Positions 8,232-11,120 of a stretch of 11,120 bases of DNA are shown here, in pieces; the stretch's first letter is position 1, and every line of letters starts with the position of its first letter. The DNA lies in the NCBI GenBank assembly GCA_017853515.1, contig JAFMJK010000055.1, forward strand, positions 1 to 11,120, written 5' to 3'. Source of the stretch: Chthoniobacterales bacterium (GTDB lineage: Bacteria; Verrucomicrobiota; Verrucomicrobiia; Chthoniobacterales; JACTMZ01). Both the position numbers and the translations under genes were made by a program. A model generated the notes under the pieces. That model was not told the origin of the DNA. It saw only the letters and a list, made by a program, of their open reading frames with translations, and did not search any database.

Positions 8232-8278
8232 TCTCTTGGTCTGTTGGCTTTTAGTCCCTTGGTCTCTTAGTCGCTAAT
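8232..8278 (+). repeat. Period-8 degenerate tandem repeat before glf
   Basis: Six units of 8 bases (the third has 7): TCTCTTGG, TCTGTTGG, CTTTTAG, TCCCTTGG, TCTCTTAG, TCGCTAAT, read from 8232, 8240, 8248, 8255, 8263 and 8271. Units 1 and 2 agree at 7 of 8 positions, units 4 and 5 at 6 of 8. The array ends 22 bases before the glf ATG and fills the expected promoter/ribosome-binding region. Confidence 0.7.
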
Positions 8279-8300
8279 CTGCGGATTGTGCCGCTCTTTC

Positions 8301-9569
8301 ATGCACCGCAACATCGACTGTCTAATCGTCGGCGCCGGGTTTTCCGGGCTGACCATTGCCGAGCGTCTCACCACGCAGCAGGGGAAGACGTGCCTCATTG
8401 TCGAGAAGCGCGACCACCTTGGCGGGAATGCCTACGACAAATACGACGAGGCTGGCGTCCTCATCCACGCTTACGGACCGCACTATTTTCGCACCAACGC
8501 CCCGCGCATTGTCGATTACCTGAGCCAGTTCACCGAATGGCATCCGGTCGAATACAGAATCCTCTCTTATTCCGACGGCCGCTATTGGAACTTCCCGATC
8601 AACCTCAACACCTTCGAGCAGTTTCTCGGGCGCCCCTCGACCTCGGAAGAAATGGAGGCCTGGATCGCCGAGCACCGTGTTCCCATCGAAAACCCAGCAA
8701 ACTCTGAGGAGGTCATCGTCAGCCAGGTGGGGTGGGAGCTCTATGAGAAGTTTTTCAAAGGCTACACGCTCAAGCAGTGGCGGCGTCATCCGAAGGACCT
8801 CGATGCTTCTGTCTGCGGCCGCATCCCCATCCGCACCAATCGCGACGACCGTTACCTGCGCGAGGATTTTCAAGCGCTGCCGAAAGATGGCTACACGGCG
8901 ATGTTCGAGCGGATGGTTGCCGCGTGCGGGGACAAGCTGGAGATTAAGCTCAACACCGAGTTCCGCGACATCTTGCCGCAAGTGAGTTTCAAGCATTTGG
9001 TCTACACCGGCCCGATCGACGAATACTACGACTACTGCCACGGCCGCCTCCCGTATCGCTCCTTGCGTTTCGAGCCCGAGTCCTTCACTCCCGGGCAACT
9101 GTCTGCCTATCACTCAGGTTTCAGGTCTCCGCCCTCATCCTTCGAAAGCCCCTCGGGCTTTTACCAGCCCGCCATGCAGGTGAACTATCCGAACGACGAA
9201 GAGTTCACCCGGATTGTCGAAATCAAACACGCCACCGGTCAGCAGTGCGAAAGCACTACCATCGTCCGAGAATACCCCGACGATTTCGCCCCCGGCAAAG
9301 AAGCCTACTATCCCATTCCGGCTCCCGACTCCGCCGCCACCTACCAAAAATACAAAGCCCTTACCGAAACCGATCCGTTCCCCGCGCATCTCCGCTCTCT
9401 TCGGTCTTCTGTGATCTCCGACTCTTCACACGTCACAAGTCACTCGTCATCGACGGTCCACTTTGTGGGCCGTCTCGCCACCTACCGCTACTACAACATG
9501 GACCAAGTCGTCGGTATGGCTCTCAAAGAGGCTGAAAAAATTGCTGCCTTGAATGGCAACTTCAACTAG
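8301..9569 (+). CDS. glf: UDP-galactopyranose mutase
   Basis: FAD enzyme that interconverts UDP-galactopyranose and UDP-galactofuranose in the cytoplasm, the source of Galf in surface glycans. I chose the ATG at 8301, which puts the FAD motif GAGFSG at residues 11-16; a TTG at 8286 would add five residues. Further landmarks are EKRDHLGGNAYD, IHAYGPHYFRTN (H56, H61) in place of the commoner HxYGxHxFHT, R174 in RIPIRTNRDDRY, LPKDGYTAMFERM, R304 in FTRIVEIKH, YYPIP, and FVGRLATYRYYNMDQVVG near the end (R391). At 422 residues it is longer than usual (about 370-390). Two segments look extra: about 266-285 between the SLRFE strand and QVNYPND, and about 361-385 just before VHFVGR, rich in Ser. Both are encoded by period-7 repeat DNA. 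Core motifs are intact, so activity is plausible. Separated by 20 bp from the SIS gene. Confidence 0.93.
   Translation: MHRNIDCLIVGAGFSGLTIAERLTTQQGKTCLIVEKRDHLGGNAYDKYDEAGVLIHAYGPHYFRTNAPRIVDYLSQFTEWHPVEYRILSYSDGRYWNFPINLNTFEQFLGRPSTSEEMEAWIAEHRVPIENPANSEEVIVSQVGWELYEKFFKGYTLKQWRRHPKDLDASVCGRIPIRTNRDDRYLREDFQALPKDGYTAMFERMVAACGDKLEIKLNTEFRDILPQVSFKHLVYTGPIDEYYDYCHGRLPYRSLRFEPESFTPGQLSAYHSGFRSPPSSFESPSGFYQPAMQVNYPNDEEFTRIVEIKHATGQQCESTTIVREYPDDFAPGKEAYYPIPAPDSAATYQKYKALTETDPFPAHLRSLRSSVISDSSHVTSHSSSTVHFVGRLATYRYYNMDQVVGMALKEAEKIAALNGNFN
9111..9145 (+). repeat. Period-7 repeat inside glf, first insert
   Basis: Seven-base units starting at 9111, 9118, 9125, 9132 and 9139: CACTCAG, GTTTCAG, GTCTCCG, CCCTCAT, CCTTCGA. 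Units 1-2 share TCAG, units 2-3 agree at 5 of 7, later units share only a C/T-rich core. It encodes part of the Ser/Pro-rich extra segment (about residues 271-282) of the mutase. Confidence 0.5.
9426..9453 (+). repeat. Period-7 repeat inside glf, second insert
   Basis: Units TCACACG, TCACAAG, TCACTCG and TCATCGA start at 9426, 9433, 9440 and 9447 (6/7, 5/7 and 3/7 agreement between neighbours). Weaker 7-base periodicity extends upstream to about 9405. The array encodes the Ser/His/Thr-rich stretch of residues 376-384 just before the conserved VHFVGR. It contains GTCACTCGT (9439-9447), also present in the intergenic tract at 8191-8199. Confidence 0.65.
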
Positions 9570-9589
9570 GACTCTCCACATCCGCGAAC

Positions 9590-10144
9590 ATGAACGTACA
9601 ATCCTATCTGTCCGAATACACCCGACTGCTCGCCGATCCAGAAGCGCCGGTTCTTATTGCCAAGCTGAAGACCCGCATTGCCGAAGCCCGCGCTGCCGGA
9701 CGCAAGCTCATGCTGGCTGGCAATGGCGCAAGCGCGTCGATCGCGAGTCACTTGGCCACCGATTTCTCCAAACAGGGCAAGGTTCGGGCCATGGCCTTCA
9801 ACGATGCCAACCTCATCACCGCACTTGGCAACGACTGCGGCTACGAAAACTGGATCGCAAAGGCTCTCGATTTTTACGCTGACAGAGGCGATGTCCTCAT
9901 TCTCATCAGCAGCAGCGGAAAATCTCCGAACGTGGTCAAAGCTGCTCAGCGGGGAAAAGAACTGGGGCTCTACGTCGCCGCCTTCACCGGCTTTGCCAAA
10001 GACAATCCCCTCGGTGCTGCGTCCGACATCAACTTCTGGGTCGATAGCCGCTCGTATAACATTGTCGAATGCACCCACATGATCTGGCTCACCGCGGTAG
10101 TGGACCTTCTCATCGGCGCTTCCGAATACAGCGTTTCCGGCTAG
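9590..10144 (+). CDS. SIS-domain sugar-phosphate isomerase, GmhA-like
   Basis: A single SIS (sugar isomerase) domain of 184 residues, the size of sedoheptulose-7-phosphate isomerase GmhA. Visible motifs are the phosphosugar loop GNGASAS (44-50), H54 and D58 in SHLATDF where GmhA has a metal-binding His and Glu, ALGNDCGYENW (79-88), the second phosphate loop SSSGKSPNVV (107-116), and E160/H163 in VECTHMIW, matching the C-terminal catalytic Glu/His region of GmhA. The family converts ketose to aldose phosphates; GmhA makes D-glycero-D-manno-heptose 7-phosphate, which feeds GDP- or ADP-heptose. A heptose route is plausible, but the altered metal residue means another sugar phosphate could be the substrate. 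The ATG at 9590 lies 20 bp after glf; an AGGA at 9568-9571 is too far (18 bases) to be a good ribosome site. Confidence 0.85.
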   Translation: MNVQSYLSEYTRLLADPEAPVLIAKLKTRIAEARAAGRKLMLAGNGASASIASHLATDFSKQGKVRAMAFNDANLITALGNDCGYENWIAKALDFYADRGDVLILISSSGKSPNVVKAAQRGKELGLYVAAFTGFAKDNPLGAASDINFWVDSRSYNIVECTHMIWLTAVVDLLIGASEYSVSG

Positions 10145-10152
10145 CGCCGGAA
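10135..10152 (+). other. Perfect 7-bp hairpin across the SIS gene stop
   Basis: TTCCGGC (10135-10141) and GCCGGAA (10146-10152) are perfect inverted copies around the 4-base loop TAGC, which contains the TAG stop codon's bases 10142-10144. No T-run follows, so it is not a standard intrinsic terminator. It could still slow ribosomes or protect the mRNA 3' end; role unknown. Confidence 0.4.
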
Positions 10153-10160
10153 GTGGCGGG

Positions 10161-10244
10161 TTGCTGGTAAAAGGTAAGAAGTAACGCCCTCAGAAAAACA
10201 TCAGTCCGCATCCACGCTCCCTGCCTTCAGCTCCAAGCTCTCAT
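10161..10244 (+). repeat. Period-7 degenerate tract before terminal epimerase
   Basis: Between the SIS gene and the next ATG the sequence can be cut into 7-base words from 10161. TTGCTGG, TAAAAGG, TAAGAAG, TAACGCC come first (TAA at the head of three successive units), and CTCCCTG, CCTTCAG, CTCCAAG, CTCTCAT occupy 10217-10244, the last running into the start codon. Middle words show no clear relation, so the tract may be two short arrays or a heavily eroded one. No Shine-Dalgarno sequence is visible. Confidence 0.4.
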
Positions 10245-11120
10245 GAACATCCTCGTCACCGGCGCTGCCGGATTCATCGGCAGCCATCTTGTCGATGCCT
10301 TGCTCGCCCGCGGCCACTGCGTTGTTGGGGTGGACAACCTCAGTCTCGGCACGCGCACCAACCTCGCCGCAGCGTTGCAGAACCCGTCCTTCGCTTTGAT
10401 CGAGCGCGATGTCGCCTCGGAAGACTTCGCCGAGACTTTCGATCCCGGCTGCATGATCGACTGGGTCTGGCACATGGCGGCCAATTCGGACATTCCCGCC
10501 GGCGTCGACGATCCCAACGTCGACTTCAAAGACACCTTCCTCACCACATTCCGCGTCCTGGCTTGGATGCGCAAAAACAGCGTCCCGCGTCTTGCCTTTG
10601 CCTCCACCTCCGCCGTCTACGGTCTGCGCGACAAACCCATCGAAGAGGACAGCGGCCCCATGCTGCCGATCAGCAATTACGGCGCGATGAAGCTGGCCAG
10701 CGAGGGTTGCATCAGTGCAGCGGCCGAAGCTTGGCTCGGCCGCGCTGACATCTTCCGCTTCCCGAATGTGATTGGATCCCGCGCGACGCATGGCGCGCTT
10801 TTCGATTTTGTCCGGCGTCTGCGGCAAAACCCCGCACAGCTCGAAGTGCTGGGAGACGGAACACAGCAGAAGCCCTACCTCCACGTGGGTAATCTGGTCG
10901 AAGCCATGCTCTTCATTACAGGCAACGCCCAAGATAAAGTGAACTACTTCAATGTCGGTCCGGAGGACAACGTGAGCGTCCGCACCATGGCCGAAGAAGT
11001 CGTCGCCCAAACGGCGCCCGGCGCGAAGATTGTCTATGGCACCGACAATCGCGGTTGGGTGGGGGATGTCCCGAAATTCACCTATTCCACCGCCAAGCTG
11101 CGCAAGCTCGGCTGGGGCGC
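10243..11120 (+). CDS. NAD-dependent epimerase/dehydratase, GalE-like, 3' truncated by window
   Basis: Open from the ATG at 10243 to the window edge: 292 complete codons, so the gene continues beyond. Extended SDR features are TGAAGFIGSH (6-15), VDNLSLGTRTN where GalE-type enzymes bind the adenosine ribose, HMAANSDIPAG, FASTSAVYG with S123 and Y126, the catalytic Tyr146-xxx-Lys150 in NYGAMKLASE, FRFPNVIGSRATHG, and LEVLGDGTQQKPYLHV leading to the substrate loop. The catalytic triad is complete, unlike the SDR protein at 6766. It is likely a nucleotide-sugar 4-epimerase or dehydratase. Following a GmhA-like gene it could belong to a heptose-type pathway, though GDP-heptose genes would have to lie downstream. 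Substrate cannot be told from sequence. Confidence 0.88.
   Translation, partial: MNILVTGAAGFIGSHLVDALLARGHCVVGVDNLSLGTRTNLAAALQNPSFALIERDVASEDFAETFDPGCMIDWVWHMAANSDIPAGVDDPNVDFKDTFLTTFRVLAWMRKNSVPRLAFASTSAVYGLRDKPIEEDSGPMLPISNYGAMKLASEGCISAAAEAWLGRADIFRFPNVIGSRATHGALFDFVRRLRQNPAQLEVLGDGTQQKPYLHVGNLVEAMLFITGNAQDKVNYFNVGPEDNVSVRTMAEEVVAQTAPGAKIVYGTDNRGWVGDVPKFTYSTAKLRKLGWG

Noticed and set aside
7917..8270. 117-codon open frame across the gap after the epimerase
   Set aside because: The DUF2442 similarity lies in the two other frames; this frame gives a composition-biased peptide with no recognisable motif.
8179..8300. Insertion-sequence end or transposon remnant
   Set aside because: No terminal inverted repeats or transposase fragment were found; the sequence is explained by short direct repeats.

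Overview
The window is a high-GC stretch with all intact genes on the + strand. It reads as part of an exopolysaccharide or capsule biosynthesis locus from a Gram-negative bacterium. Gene content (outer-membrane beta-barrel, Wza-like exporter, one-piece Wzc-like kinase, GbsR-like regulator), the near absence of Shine-Dalgarno sequences and the style of the intergenic repeats suggest Verrucomicrobiota, possibly an Opitutales relative. That placement is inference; no marker gene is present.

Layout. 1-3550 is the export block: the 3' end of an outer-membrane beta-barrel gene, a periplasmic/outer-membrane polysaccharide export protein (Poly_export plus one SLBB domain), and a 729-residue inner-membrane Wzz/tyrosine-kinase co-polymerase. 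3551-6621 is a probable transcription unit with a GbsR/MarR-type regulator, a UDP-glucose 6-dehydrogenase and a UDP-glucuronate decarboxylase. It converts UDP-Glc to UDP-GlcA and then UDP-Xyl, and both enzymes are of the animal/plant-like type. 6766-7818 is a CDP-tyvelose/paratose 2-epimerase-like SDR whose usual catalytic Tyr is Phe. 7819-8300 has no intact gene: it holds the decayed remains of a DUF4160-DUF2442 gene pair, followed by short-period repeats. 8301-9569 is UDP-galactopyranose mutase, 9590-10144 a GmhA-like SIS-domain sugar isomerase, and 10243 to the window end a further GalE-like SDR. Together these enzymes would supply UDP-GlcA, UDP-Xyl, UDP-Galf and one or more further activated sugars, and the export block would assemble and secrete the polymer. 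No glycosyltransferase, flippase or polymerase lies inside the window.

The least ordinary signal is a family of degenerate tandem repeats with a period of about 7 bases (8 in one case). They sit directly in front of three successive genes (6766, 8301, 10243) and also inside the glf reading frame at two places, where they coincide with extra peptide segments that ordinary UDP-galactopyranose mutases seem to lack. The unit sequence differs from array to array while the period is kept. One 9-base word (GTCACTCGT) is shared between an intergenic tract and an in-gene tract.
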